Assembly (NCBI GenBank): GCA_027063105.1
Contig: JAMOSL010000110.1
Location: 1 to 44,124, forward strand
From: Campylobacteraceae bacterium
Lineage (GTDB): Bacteria; Campylobacterota; Campylobacteria; Campylobacterales; Sulfurovaceae
DNA: 44,124 nt
Reading direction: 5' to 3'
The notes beneath the pieces were generated by a model. It was not told the origin of the DNA. It worked only from the letters and a program-made list of their open reading frames with translations, and made no database searches. A program made the translations under genes and the position numbers. The first letter of the stretch is position 1. Every line of letters begins with the position of its first letter. Of this stretch, positions 19,471-28,646 are shown piece after piece.

Positions 19471-20232
19471 CTACCAATTATCTGATATTTCAAATTGTGT
19501 CGGAATATTTCTCAACAAGTCTTTTTTAGGTCTATTCTCTCTTTTTGATTTATTAATCCAAAGCTTGTATGCTGTAACAAAATTAGCGTACTGATAACCT
19601 TTCGCCATAAGTGCATCTTCAAACTCATCTAGTGTCAAAATATCTCTATTTTCAATTGCTTTTATCTTCTCTCTAATCTCATCTTGTTTAACTGCTGATA
19701 CTTGCTCCCAACTCATCTTTTTGGATGAAGTAGTTTTTGCTTTAAAAGTATCTGTCGTAATCTCTGTAGTAGTCTCTGTGTATTCTCTTTGATTTTCATT
19801 ATATATAGGGATAGGGTCAGATTGAGCTGTTGAATGGTTCACTTTGACCCTATTTTGTGGTTCAGATTGAGCCATTGATGTGTTCAAATTGACCTCTTTA
19901 TTGGGTTCAGATTGACCCATTGAAATATTTAATTTTTGATACTCAATCGTATAATAATTCACCCTACTTTTTGAGAGTTTTTCGACCTTCAAAATATCCA
20001 AATCTCTAAGCAATTTTATAACTCTTTTCAGGGTAGTTTTTGACCAAAAAGGAAACTCTAAAAGCCACTCTTCCATAGTTTTATATACCCAGTTTTGACC
20101 ATTTTTATTAAACGAACTTCTCTCTAACCAATAATGAAGTTGTTGTAAAAAGATGGCTTCATTCAACCCAATCTTAACTGCTAATGATGGAATAATTATA
20201 AGTGGTGATTCGTCAAGTAGTAATTTATTCAT
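19471..20232 (-). CDS. Phage/plasmid replication protein with winged-helix N-domain
   Basis: 253 aa. Residues 10-100 (IPSLAVKIGLNEAIFLQQLHYWLER...WVYKTMEEWLLEFPFWSKTTLKRVIKLLRDLDILKVEKL) form the winged-helix fold found at the N-terminus of phage replication proteins of Gram-negative and Gram-positive bacteria. The middle (about 105-175) is low complexity, with a three-times repeated MAQSEP/TAQSDP-like segment. The C-terminal part resembles DnaD/DnaT-type tails. It is coupled directly to the DnaC-like gene, the usual initiator-loader pair. Confidence 0.72.
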   Translation of the reverse strand: MNKLLLDESPLIIIPSLAVKIGLNEAIFLQQLHYWLERSSFNKNGQNWVYKTMEEWLLEFPFWSKTTLKRVIKLLRDLDILKVEKLSKSRVNYYTIEYQKLNISMGQSEPNKEVNLNTSMAQSEPQNRVKVNHSTAQSDPIPIYNENQREYTETTTEITTDTFKAKTTSSKKMSWEQVSAVKQDEIREKIKAIENRDILTLDEFEDALMAKGYQYANFVTAYKLWINKSKRENRPKKDLLRNIPTQFEISDNW

Positions 20233-20493
20233 TTTTTATCCTCTCTGTAAACATTAAAAACCTCAAAAAAAAGACAATAGAGTATCCTCGCTATTTTTTA
20301 TTGAAGTTAAATTTATAAAATATATTTATTATTTATTTAGATTTAAAGTATGTTTTTTAGGCATTAAGATATTATGTAGAGTTTTGCATTTTTATAATCC
20401 TTATTCATTGTTATTTTATGAAGGGATTATATACATATTTGTTTAAAAATTGACTTAAATAGTTGACAAATCTAAATTAATAGACCCCATATA

Positions 20494-20727
20494 TTAACTT
20501 CTGACTATTTTTTCCATCGTACTATAAAATCCTTTAATGGTATTTAATAGTTTATCTTTTTCATCTAGTTCAATCATAAGTTCCATTATTCTTTTCTTAT
20601 CTTTTGGTATACCTCTAGTTTTCCATTGAGAAAGTGCAGAAGTTGAAACATTTAATTCTTGTGATAGTTCAATAGGAGTTAATTGTAATTTTTGATAGAC
20701 TTGTTCCATAATATTATCTTTTTCCAC
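20494..20727 (-). CDS. Small HTH regulator, CI-repressor/YdaS-like
   Basis: 77 aa. A helix-turn-helix is clear: TPIELSQELNVSTSALSQWKTRGIPKDK (about residues 17-44), the pattern of phage CI/Cro-type and YdaS-like regulators. A short helical tail follows. The start is GTG at 20727 with AAGGAGAG seven bases upstream, preferred over the ATG at codon 7. It lies 261 bases upstream of the replication gene on the same strand and probably regulates the island. Confidence 0.75.
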   Translation of the reverse strand: MEKDNIMEQVYQKLQLTPIELSQELNVSTSALSQWKTRGIPKDKKRIMELMIELDEKDKLLNTIKGFYSTMEKIVRS

Positions 20728-20881
20728 TTTTATTCTCTCCTTAATCTTTTTGTAATTCTACCAAAATTATCAGGTTTTAGTTAATGTTTATGGTGTGGTT
20801 ACGCACCCTATGGATTTTATTTCAATATCCATTAATAAAATTTATTATATTATCTAATTTTTTAATAATAAGGAGACTTTC

Positions 20882-21709
20882 ATGATACTTGCAGAAACTA
20901 TAGAAGAGTTACAGAAGGCAAAACATAATTTAAAAGGGACTATAGGCTTTATACCAACTATGGGTGCATTACATAAAGGTCATTTATCCCTTATCCAACA
21001 AGCACGAAATGAAAATGATATAGTTATAGTATCTATTTTTGTAAATCCTACACAATTTTTAGAGGGTGAGGATTTAGATAGTTATCCAAAGAGAGAAGAA
21101 GCAGATAAAAAAATATGTGAAATAGCTAAAGTTGATATTCTATTTATGCCAAATATTGGAGAGATGTATGAAGATGATGAATTAAATATCTCAGCACCAG
21201 CAATTAGAGGATATATTTTAGAAGGGGAAAGGAGACCTAAACATTTTGATGGAATGTTACAAATCGTTATGAAGCTACTTAATTTATCCTCTTCAACAAA
21301 TGCATATTTTGGAAAAAAAGATGCTCAACAGTTAGTTTTAATTACTCGAATGGTTAAAAATTATTTTATACCTTGTAATATAATAGCATGTGATATTGTT
21401 AGAGATGATTTGGGTTTAGCTCTTAGTAGTAGAAATGCCTATCTATCTGAAGATGACAAAAAAGAGGCATTAAAACTCTCTTCTTCTTTATATTATGCTA
21501 CGAAAATGATTATATCAGGTAAGAAAGAGAGCAATATTATAATACAAGAGATAAAAAATATTCTCAAATGTGATAATATAAAAATAGAGTATATATCTAT
21601 TGTAAGTAGAGATTTCAAACCTTTAGAAGTAGTAGAGATAGGAAATACCATAATACTTATCGCAGTTTTTATTGGAAATACAAGACTTATTGATAATATA
21701 TGGATTTAA
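20882..21709 (+). CDS. panC: Pantoate-beta-alanine ligase
   Basis: Joins pantoate and beta-alanine using ATP to make pantothenate for CoA. Visible motifs are IGFIPTMGALHKGHLSLI (HIGH-like nucleotide site), SIFVNPTQFLEGEDLDSYP, the KLLNLSSSTNAYFGKKDAQQL motif, and GLALSSRNAYLS (SSRN, the KMSKS-like loop). Length 275 aa is normal. AAGGAG precedes the ATG. It stands beside the replication island with no other pan gene nearby. Confidence 0.96.
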   Translation: MILAETIEELQKAKHNLKGTIGFIPTMGALHKGHLSLIQQARNENDIVIVSIFVNPTQFLEGEDLDSYPKREEADKKICEIAKVDILFMPNIGEMYEDDELNISAPAIRGYILEGERRPKHFDGMLQIVMKLLNLSSSTNAYFGKKDAQQLVLITRMVKNYFIPCNIIACDIVRDDLGLALSSRNAYLSEDDKKEALKLSSSLYYATKMIISGKKESNIIIQEIKNILKCDNIKIEYISIVSRDFKPLEVVEIGNTIILIAVFIGNTRLIDNIWI

Positions 21710-21784
21710 AATACTATTAAATAATTTCTTCATCTTATAAGGCTTCCAATGCCCACTGTCGCTATCTCTCTAGTGAGATTATAT

Positions 21785-22771
21785 TTATTTGACATTAAAG
21801 AAATATTTTTGAGCATCTTTCTTCTCTGGGAATGGCGATACTTTTATTATTTCATCTTCATTTAGAGTTATTTCATAAATCTCGTTTGGACTGCTCCTCG
21901 TATATGTTATTGCTATTTTTGAAGCTAATTTTTTATCTTCGGAAGAAGAGTCAGTGCTTAATAATGAAAAAGGTCCACCAATTGGAAGTTTTAGAGCTAT
22001 ATACTTATCACTTTTAATTGATTCTAATCCTTTATTATCTTCTTGGTCTCTTCCTACAACAAGTTTAGCTCCATCTGGTAATCTGAAATGTCTACCAAAT
22101 TTTAATAAGTCAATATCCTCAACACTTAAATTATCGTGTTCTATAAATTCTCTAATTCTGCTACTGAAATGTTCTTCGGTTAATAAGCAACCACCTCCAG
22201 GACTTTCATAATCTTCCCATTCATACTCATCTACTAAGTTCATCTGCATTTCTCTTGAACGACCAGAAATATCTAATAATTTATCTCTATCTATCCAACC
22301 GTTAATCTCTGGAGTTGTTTCATCCATAAGTTTTGCAGACAATGGACGAACAATTAGTTTATCTTCATCTTCGGCTAGTTTTGTAACCTGCTTAATTGCA
22401 TCAGCTCTTTGACTCATAGGTCGTTGTCCTATAACTTCACCTGTAATTAGAAACGAAGCATCAAACCTTTCCATTAGCCCTTTAGCTACTCTAAACATAT
22501 ATCCATGACAATCAATACAAGGATTAAAATTCTTTCCATATCCATAAACTGGATCAAATAGAATCTTTTGAATATATTCTTCTCTAACATCTATAATTTC
22601 GAGTTTAGCTCCTGCTAATAAAGCTCTTTCTCTCATAAGTGCTGTAATGTCTTTTGTACCACCAAATCCTGTTTTAATATGAATGGCGATAACCTCTACA
22701 CCTTGCTCAACGATGAGTTTTATTGCCAACATACTATCTAATCCACCACTAAAGAGTGCTAATGCTTTCAC
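21785..22771 (-). CDS. PP-loop ATPase, MnmA/ThiI-like, with C-terminal extension
   Basis: 328 aa. The PP-loop SGGLDS (8-13) marks an ATP-pyrophosphatase that adenylates a substrate, as in tRNA thiolation enzymes. NPCIDCHGYMFRVA places C85 and C88 in a CxxC-type site, and GEVIGQRPMSQR resembles MnmA-like enzymes. SPGGGCLLTEEHFSSRIREF follows. The last about 130 residues (DGAKLVVGRDQEDNKGLESI onward) resemble the NFACT-R/DUF814 domain. GTG start at 22771. Campylobacterota usually carry a separate true mnmA, so this is probably a paralogous RNA-modifying enzyme of unassigned substrate. Confidence 0.78.
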   Translation of the reverse strand: MKALALFSGGLDSMLAIKLIVEQGVEVIAIHIKTGFGGTKDITALMRERALLAGAKLEIIDVREEYIQKILFDPVYGYGKNFNPCIDCHGYMFRVAKGLMERFDASFLITGEVIGQRPMSQRADAIKQVTKLAEDEDKLIVRPLSAKLMDETTPEINGWIDRDKLLDISGRSREMQMNLVDEYEWEDYESPGGGCLLTEEHFSSRIREFIEHDNLSVEDIDLLKFGRHFRLPDGAKLVVGRDQEDNKGLESIKSDKYIALKLPIGGPFSLLSTDSSSEDKKLASKIAITYTRSSPNEIYEITLNEDEIIKVSPFPEKKDAQKYFFNVK

Positions 22772-22836
22772 CTATATACCTACTTTTCTAATTTAAATAT
22801 TTGGATTATATCCTTATTTGATAATAATTTTATTTA

Positions 22837-24042
22837 TTAATCTAAAATGATTATATTAACCTCTTCACCAATATCCTTACTATTATCGTCTTCTGTAGTA
22901 ACTAATAGAGCAATAGAACCTAGCATATTTGTTAAGATTGCACTAGAACCAACTTTTTTACCATTAAAATCTATCTCGTATTTACCATGGATTAAAGTAT
23001 AATTACAAGCTGTAAATTCTGCTTTTTTAGTTCTTTTTATAAATGGTTCTTTTAGTTTTGCTTTAACTATTTTCATTGGAGATTGAGAGTTTTGTAATTT
23101 TGAGATTAATGGAACTAAATATAAGAGAGCTGTAACAGTTGAAGAGTAAGCAAATCCAGGTAGTCCAATAATAAATTTGTCATCTTTTCTTGCTAAAATT
23201 ATATGTTGACCTGGTTTAACTCTAACACCTTTAAAAACAAGTTCACAATTTAATTCATAAATAATATCTTTTACAAAATCAAAATCACCAACACTTACAC
23301 CACCAGTTGTTACAACTATATCACTTTGTTCTAGTGCATTAGAGATAGCATCTGTAATACTCTCTTTATCATCTTTTATACAACCTAATTGAACTGGTAT
23401 ACCATCATACTTTTTAACGATTGCTTCTAAGATATAATTGTTTGAACTTCTAATCTGTGCATCATTAGTTTGTGTTTGGCCAAGTTCTAATAGTTCACTA
23501 CCAGTAGATAAAATTGAAACCGTTGGTTTTCTATATATTAAAGGAGATACTATATTTAAACTAGCCATAACTCCTATTTCTGGAAAGTTTATTTTTGTAT
23601 TTTTAGGAATTAATTTTTCATTTTTAGAATAGTTTTCTCCTATAGCTCTAACAGAAAATCCTTTGGGAACAGGCTTATTAATTATAATCTTATTATTATC
23701 AACAGTTACATTTTCTATTGGGATTAATGTATCACTACCTTCTGGCATAAGTGATCCAGTAAATGTTTTTATACATTTTCCATCTTCTATTTTATCATTT
23801 AAACTACTACCTGCTGGATTGATGCTAGATATTAAAAGTTCTCCTAAATGAATATCCTTATGTGCAAAGGCATATCCGTCCATAGCTGATGTTGGATATT
23901 CTGGTGAGTTGTGATCTGTTATAATATCTTCTGCTAAAATATAATTTTGAGTATCACATAAATATAGTTTTTCAGTTTTGTATTTTTTTATCTCAAGCTC
24001 ATTAATTAGAGTTATAGATTCGTCAAAGTGTATAAATGTCAT
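22837..24042 (-). CDS. moeA: Molybdopterin molybdenumtransferase MoeA
   Basis: Inserts molybdate into adenylated molybdopterin to finish the molybdenum cofactor. Visible features are SPEYPTSAMDGYAF near residue 50, the MPEGSDTLIPIE segment, PTVSILSTGSELLELGQ, the VVTTGGVSVGDFDFVK nucleotide-binding motif, and GLPGFAYSST. Length 401 aa is normal. It is divergent from typA. The cofactor is needed by SoxC encoded about 5 kb away. Confidence 0.95.
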   Translation of the reverse strand: MTFIHFDESITLINELEIKKYKTEKLYLCDTQNYILAEDIITDHNSPEYPTSAMDGYAFAHKDIHLGELLISSINPAGSSLNDKIEDGKCIKTFTGSLMPEGSDTLIPIENVTVDNNKIIINKPVPKGFSVRAIGENYSKNEKLIPKNTKINFPEIGVMASLNIVSPLIYRKPTVSILSTGSELLELGQTQTNDAQIRSSNNYILEAIVKKYDGIPVQLGCIKDDKESITDAISNALEQSDIVVTTGGVSVGDFDFVKDIIYELNCELVFKGVRVKPGQHIILARKDDKFIIGLPGFAYSSTVTALLYLVPLISKLQNSQSPMKIVKAKLKEPFIKRTKKAEFTACNYTLIHGKYEIDFNGKKVGSSAILTNMLGSIALLVTTEDDNSKDIGEEVNIIILD

Positions 24043-24113
24043 TATAAAATTCCTTATTTTTAGAAATAATATCTAAATAATAATTATAGTAAGAAACATT
24101 AATCTAAACTTAT

Positions 24114-24124
24114 TTAGATATAAT
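24114..24124 (+). promoter_or_regulatory. typA promoter, extended -10 (TTAGATATAAT)
   Basis: TTAGATATAAT lies 43 bases before the typA ATG in the divergent gap with moeA. The same 11 bases precede tRNA-Phe (42470) and lie upstream of dnaN (5278). Confidence 0.6.
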
Positions 24125-24167
24125 CGCGTAAATAAATACATCAAGATGATAAGATAGGAAACAAATA

Positions 24168-25985
24168 ATGCAAAAAATCAAAAATATTGCCGTAATCGCC
24201 CATGTTGATCATGGAAAAACAACACTTGTTGATCAACTTCTTCAACAATCAGGAACTTATTCAGCACACCAAGAGGTTCAAGAGAGAGCTATGGACTCTA
24301 ATGATATAGAGAAAGAGAGAGGAATTACAATTCTTTCTAAAAATACAGCTATTACTTATGGTGACCATAAGATTAATATTATTGATACTCCAGGACATGC
24401 CGATTTTGGTGGAGAAGTTGAACGAGTTTTAAAAATGGTTGATGGAGTTTTACTTCTAGTAGATGCTCAAGAGGGTGTAATGCCTCAAACTAAATTTGTT
24501 TTGAAAAAAGCTATTGGTTTTGGATTAATTCCAGTTGTTGTAATTAATAAAATTGACAAAGATGGATCTGATCCTGATAGAGTAATGGACGAAGTATTTG
24601 ACCTTTTAGTTGCACTTGATGCAAATGAAGAGCAACTTGAATTCCCTGTATTATATGCAGCAGCTAGAGATGGTTATGCAAAATGGGAAATGGAAGATGA
24701 GAATAAAGATATGACTCCTCTATTTGAAGCTATCTTAGATAAAGTGCCATATCCAAAAGGTTCTGCTGATGCTAATACACAAGCTCAAGTATTTACTCTC
24801 GATTCTGACAACTTTGTAGGAAAAATTGGAATTACAAGAATATTTAATGGTAAAGTTAAAAAAGGTGATGAGTATCTTTTGGTAAAAGCTTGTGGAGCTA
24901 AATCAAAAAGTAGAATTTCTAAGCTTATTGGATTTAAAGGTCTTGAACGATTTGATATTGATGAGGCAGAAGCTGGTGATATTGTAGCAATTGCTGGATT
25001 TAATGATATTGATGTTGGTGATACTGTTTGTGACCCATCTAATCCTGTGGCACTTGACCCTATGCATGTAGAAGAGCCAACTCTTTCTGTTATTATATCT
25101 GTAAATGATGGACCATTAGCAGGAACTGAGGGTAAACATGTAACAAGTAATAAAATTAGAGAACGATTAGCAAAAGAGATGGAGACAAATATTGCTATGA
25201 GAATGGAACCAATGGGTGATGCATCATTTAAAGTTTCAGGTCGTGGAGAGCTTCAAATTGGAATTTTGGCAGAAAATATGAGAAGAGAAGGTTTTGAGTT
25301 TTTACTTGCAAGACCTGAAGTTGTTACAAAAGAGGAAAATGGTGTAAAGATGGAGCCATTTGAGCATTTAGTAGTTGATGTTCCAGAAGAGTTTCAAGGT
25401 GTTGCAATTGAAAAACTAGGCAAAAGAAAAGCAAATATGACTTCTCTTGCTCCTATGCCTGATGGAACTGTAAGATTAGAGTTTGAAATTCCTGCAAGAG
25501 GATTAATTGGATTTAGAAGTGAATTTTTAACTGATACAAAGGGTGAGGGTATTATGAACCACTCATATTTAGAATATAGAGCATACTCAGGAACTGTTGA
25601 TAGTAGAACACAAGGAGCATTAGTGTCTATGGATAACGGTGATGCTGTAGCATTCTCAATATTTAACCTTCAAGCTAGAGGAACTATGTTTATTAAACCT
25701 CAAGATAAGGTGTATTCAGGAATGGTTATTGGAGAGAGTTCTCGCCCAGGTGACCTTGATGTAAACCCACTTAAAGGTAAAGCATTAACAAATATGAGAA
25801 CAAGTGGTGCAGATGATGCTATTAAACTTGTAACACCTAGAGTAATTTCTCTTGAAAGTGCAATGGAGTGGATAGAAGATGATGAGCTTGTTGAAATTAC
25901 ACCAATTAGTGTAAGAATAAGAAAAAGATCATTAGATGCAAATATAAGAAGAAGAGAAGCTAGAGACAAAAAAAACTCTAAATAA
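24168..25985 (+). CDS. typA: Translational GTPase TypA/BipA
   Basis: Ribosome-binding GTPase of the EF-G family active in stress and ribosome assembly. G1 is [14 protein letters not shown] (residues 11-24), G2 region [14 protein letters not shown]3 [15 protein letters not shown], and G4 [13 protein letters not shown]. The C-terminal BipA-specific region includes [25 protein letters not shown] and [18 protein letters not shown]. Length 605 aa is normal. A strong hairpin follows at 25999-26022. Confidence 0.98.
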   Translation: MQKIKNIAVIAHVDHGKTTLVDQLLQQSGTYSAHQEVQERAMDSNDIEKERGITILSKNTAITYGDHKINIIDTPGHADFGGEVERVLKMVDGVLLLVDAQEGVMPQTKFVLKKAIGFGLIPVVVINKIDKDGSDPDRVMDEVFDLLVALDANEEQLEFPVLYAAARDGYAKWEMEDENKDMTPLFEAILDKVPYPKGSADANTQAQVFTLDSDNFVGKIGITRIFNGKVKKGDEYLLVKACGAKSKSRISKLIGFKGLERFDIDEAEAGDIVAIAGFNDIDVGDTVCDPSNPVALDPMHVEEPTLSVIISVNDGPLAGTEGKHVTSNKIRERLAKEMETNIAMRMEPMGDASFKVSGRGELQIGILAENMRREGFEFLLARPEVVTKEENGVKMEPFEHLVVDVPEEFQGVAIEKLGKRKANMTSLAPMPDGTVRLEFEIPARGLIGFRSEFLTDTKGEGIMNHSYLEYRAYSGTVDSRTQGALVSMDNGDAVAFSIFNLQARGTMFIKPQDKVYSGMVIGESSRPGDLDVNPLKGKALTNMRTSGADDAIKLVTPRVISLESAMEWIEDDELVEITPISVRIRKRSLDANIRRREARDKKNSK

Positions 25986-25998
25986 TTCTATATAAAAT

Positions 25999-26022
25999 AT
26001 GGAGAGATTCGTTTCTCTCCAT
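25999..26022 (+). terminator. Terminator hairpin after typA
   Basis: ATGGAGAGA (25999-26007) pairs perfectly with TCTCTCCAT (26014-26022), loop TTCGTT, followed by a short TTAAT. It lies between typA and mqnA. Confidence 0.65.
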
Positions 26023-26052
26023 TTAATAACTCATCAATAAGGAATAGTTATC

Positions 26053-26703
26053 TTGATCTTTGGTTCAATTAGTTATCTCAACCTTTTACCTTTTCAAATA
26101 TTTCTCAAAAAAAATCTTCCAACAACTCAAAGTAAACAAATCTTTCGATATAAAAGAGATATTCCCAGTAGTATAAACTTATCATTTAGACAAAGAAAAG
26201 TTAATGGTGCATTCATATCTAGCATAACATCATCTAAATCAAAATGTACCAATTTAGGAATAATAGCAAATGGAGCAGTTAAAAGTGTTTTTGTTATAGA
26301 GGGTAAAGAAGAGATAGATAAAGCTTCTGCATCTTCTAATATATTAGCTAAAGTATTAAAATTAAAGGGTAAAGTTATTATAGGTGATAGAGCATTGCGT
26401 TATCATTTAGATAATCCAGAAAATGGGATAGATTTAGCTCAACGATGGAAAGAAGAGACAGGGTTACCATTTGTATTTGCAAGATTATGTTATAACTCTT
26501 ATAGTAAAGAGATAACTGCTATTGCCAATAAATTTTCAAAGCAAAAAATATATATACCTCAAACTATATTAAAAAGAGAAGCAAAAGCAAAAGGGGTAAC
26601 ACCTAAAGAGCTTTTATGGTATTTAAGGCATATAGACTATAAAATGGATAGTAAAGCTCATAAATCTTTAAAACTTTTTCTTCGTAAGAGTAGAAAATTA
26701 TAA
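26053..26703 (+). CDS. mqnA: Chorismate dehydratase (futalosine pathway)
   Basis: First committed step of futalosine menaquinone synthesis: dehydrates chorismate to 3-enolpyruvyl-benzoate. The start IFGSISYLNLLPFQIFLKK is the MqnA signature. RKVNGAFISS and IIGDRALRYHLDNPENGIDLAQRWKEETGLPFVFARLCYN are conserved binding-site segments. Length 216 aa is typical for Campylobacterota. The start is TTG at 26053, with TAAGGA upstream; it gives exactly the conserved N-terminus. Its 3' end overlaps the convergent pilin-like gene by 6 bases. Confidence 0.92.
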   Translation: MIFGSISYLNLLPFQIFLKKNLPTTQSKQIFRYKRDIPSSINLSFRQRKVNGAFISSITSSKSKCTNLGIIANGAVKSVFVIEGKEEIDKASASSNILAKVLKLKGKVIIGDRALRYHLDNPENGIDLAQRWKEETGLPFVFARLCYNSYSKEITAIANKFSKQKIYIPQTILKREAKAKGVTPKELLWYLRHIDYKMDSKAHKSLKLFLRKSRKL

Positions 26704-27087
26704 TTCAAAGTGTATAAATCTAGCAGAATATTGTGCTTTTAGCATAATATAGTTTAGATTTATAGGAATGAGTTGTTCATCACCCATTATAAGAGGATCA
26801 GATATATTAATTTTTCTTGATATATTTTTTAAAATCTTTTTCGTTTCATCATCATTTATATGAAAGCTTTGAGCTTGAAGTATTGTATAAGCATCTTTTT
26901 CAGCTTTATTATATTTAGAAATACTTTTATCTAAAAATAGAGTATTAGATAGCTCATTTTTCCCTCTATCTGATAAATATAGTGCCATATCTTTTGTTTG
27001 TTTTTGCATTTGAATAATAGCTAAAATTACTACTGATATTAAAAGAACCGATACCATAACTTCTATAATTGTAAATGCTTTTCTCAA
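26698..27087 (-). CDS. Type II secretion/type IV pilin-like minor pseudopilin
   Basis: 129 aa. The N-terminus MRKAFTIIEVMVSVLLISVVILAIIQMQKQ is a type III prepilin signal: a short basic leader, mature Phe1 and Glu5, then a hydrophobic helix. It is probably a minor pseudopilin of the GspI/GspJ kind. It overlaps the next upstream pilin gene by 4 bases, so the three pilin genes form an operon. Confidence 0.78.
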   Translation of the reverse strand: MRKAFTIIEVMVSVLLISVVILAIIQMQKQTKDMALYLSDRGKNELSNTLFLDKSISKYNKAEKDAYTILQAQSFHINDDETKKILKNISRKINISDPLIMGDEQLIPINLNYIMLKAQYSARFIHFEL

Positions 27088-27605
27088 TAGAAATCTCCAC
27101 TATTTTTAATTAGTTCAGTTGGGTTTATCCATAAATCTTTAGCTTCATCTAATGATGATACAACTTGAGGTTTTCCAAAAAATGTAGGTAAATAGAAGAA
27201 TTTATTATCTTTTTCTATAATCATTTGACTGCTACTTCCATTTGCATAAATATTAAATCTAAAAGATATTTTTTCATCTTTAAATCTTCCATAATCTACT
27301 TTATATGTATTTTCTTCGCTATTCACTTTATATACTTGTATATTTCTGAGTGATACTTTATATTCATAAGGAATTACGATATCATTTTGATATATAAAAC
27401 ATTTTTGTGAATTTTTTATACAAAAAAGCTCTCTATCTCCAGTTATATTTCCATCTAAAAGAGATACTCTAAGATTGAGAGGTGTAAGAGCTTTTGGTTC
27501 TGTAGAAGCTTTCTGCATAGATGAGAAAACTAACATATACGAGATAGAGATAATCATAATAACTATGAGTAACTCTAAGAGAGAAAATGCTCTTCTTTCT
27601 AACAT
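27084..27605 (-). CDS. Minor pseudopilin, GspH-like
   Basis: 173 aa with prepilin leader MLERRAFSLLELLIVIMIISISYMLVF: cleavage before Phe, Glu at mature position 5. The rest looks like a beta-rich globular head with two Cys (ELFCIKNSQKCFIY) that may form a disulfide. Middle gene of the three-pilin operon. GspH/FimT-like assignment is by size and position only. Confidence 0.75.
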   Translation of the reverse strand: MLERRAFSLLELLIVIMIISISYMLVFSSMQKASTEPKALTPLNLRVSLLDGNITGDRELFCIKNSQKCFIYQNDIVIPYEYKVSLRNIQVYKVNSEENTYKVDYGRFKDEKISFRFNIYANGSSSQMIIEKDNKFFYLPTFFGKPQVVSSLDEAKDLWINPTELIKNSGDFY

Positions 27606-27613
27606 AAACTTAT

Positions 27614-28051
27614 TTATTTATGGCACTTACTAAAGAAAATATCTTCAGCATTTTCAGTTCCACCCTCTTTTCTATCTGCTCCAAAACTAATAATTTCAAA
27701 TCCATTTTCATCTTTTAAGTATGCTAAAGGTTTTTGCCAAGAATCTTTTGGTAATTTTTTAATATATGGACTATTTCTATAGTTTGGATACTTTTCTGCA
27801 TCAGGATTAGATATTAGAGCATTTAGTCCCTCTTCAGTATCTGGATACATTCCATTATCTAACTTAAACATATCTAATGCTTGTTCTGTTGTACTCATTT
27901 GACTACAAACTAAATCTCTCTTTGCTTTTTCACCTGTTTCAATTAAGTTAGGGGCAACAAATGCTGCCAAAATTCCTAAAATTAAAATAACAACTAGAAG
28001 TTCAAGAAGACTAAATCCACTCTTAAGTGTTTTGATATTTTGTAATTGCAT
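27614..28051 (-). CDS. gspG: Major pseudopilin GspG
   Basis: 145 aa. The leader ends KSG before FSLLELLVVILILGILAAFVAPNL, the major-pseudopilin helix. The head keeps the GspG pattern: AKRDLVCSQMSTTEQALDMFKLDNGMYPDTEEGLNALI, then YIKKLPKDSWQKPLAY and FEIISFGADRKEGG with the calcium-binding loop. First gene of the operon. No gspD, gspE, gspF or prepilin peptidase is in the window. Confidence 0.88.
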   Translation of the reverse strand: MQLQNIKTLKSGFSLLELLVVILILGILAAFVAPNLIETGEKAKRDLVCSQMSTTEQALDMFKLDNGMYPDTEEGLNALISNPDAEKYPNYRNSPYIKKLPKDSWQKPLAYLKDENGFEIISFGADRKEGGTENAEDIFFSKCHK

Positions 28052-28166
28052 AATTATCCATTCGTAATCAATTTTTTAATAGTTTACAATAACTATAATA
28101 ATATTAAGTTGAAGCTTTTTTTGGCTAAGGTATTGTATAATATTTAAAAATATTTTAGGAGTATTT

Positions 28167-28646
28167 ATGCCATTTTTTACAGCTGATATTTGTGATGAAC
28201 ATAAAGATGATATTCAAGTTTTAAACCATAACTATAAATCTTATGGTGGATTAGAGAAGTGTGAGGGGAATATATTAACTCTCAAGCTAAATAAAGAGAA
28301 CTCAGATCTTATCAAAATGTTAAAGGAAGATGGAAAAGGTCAGATAATAGTTGTTGATGTAGATAAAGAGTTTTATGCCGTAGTTGGTGAAAATCTTATG
28401 AAGTTAGCTCAAAAGAATAATTGGAAAGGTATTTTAATTAATGGTTTTGTAAGAGACACACAAATTACAAGAACTATTCCAGTCGGACTCTGGGCATTAG
28501 GTACTTGTTCTCGAAAAAGTCATGATATAAATAGTGGTATAAGAGATATAGAACTTAACTTCGGAGGAGTATGTTTTAGGAATAAAGATCATCTATTAGC
28601 AGACCATGATGGAATTATTGTAACACATAAGAATGTTCTTAAATAA
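28167..28646 (+). CDS. rraA: RraA family protein
   Basis: 159 aa with the RraA fold signature: FFTADICDEHKDDIQVL at the N-terminus, then VVDVDKEFYAVVGENLMKLAQKNNWKGILINGFVRDT and SRKSHDINSGIRDIELNFGG, and a closing DHDGIIVTHK. In Escherichia coli RraA binds RNase E; Campylobacterota lack a classic RNase E, so the role may instead be a 4-hydroxy-4-methyl-2-oxoglutarate aldolase-like activity, as in other family members. The ATG has AGGAG upstream. Confidence 0.85.
   Translation: MPFFTADICDEHKDDIQVLNHNYKSYGGLEKCEGNILTLKLNKENSDLIKMLKEDGKGQIIVVDVDKEFYAVVGENLMKLAQKNNWKGILINGFVRDTQITRTIPVGLWALGTCSRKSHDINSGIRDIELNFGGVCFRNKDHLLADHDGIIVTHKNVLK

Noticed and set aside
18719-19509. GTCGGAATAT shared by 18719 and about 19500 as att-like repeats of the island
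   Set aside because: Only ten bases and one copy is inside the initiator-like gene, not at an edge; likely chance in AT-rich DNA.
21710-21784. Gap after panC as a gene or RNA
   Set aside because: Only 75 bases; a weak ATCTC/GAGAT hairpin near 21763-21780 is the sole structure and no frame is convincing.
21832-22211. Plus-strand open frames opposite the PP-loop gene
   Set aside because: They mirror a well-conserved minus-strand gene and read as low-information hydrophobic sequence.
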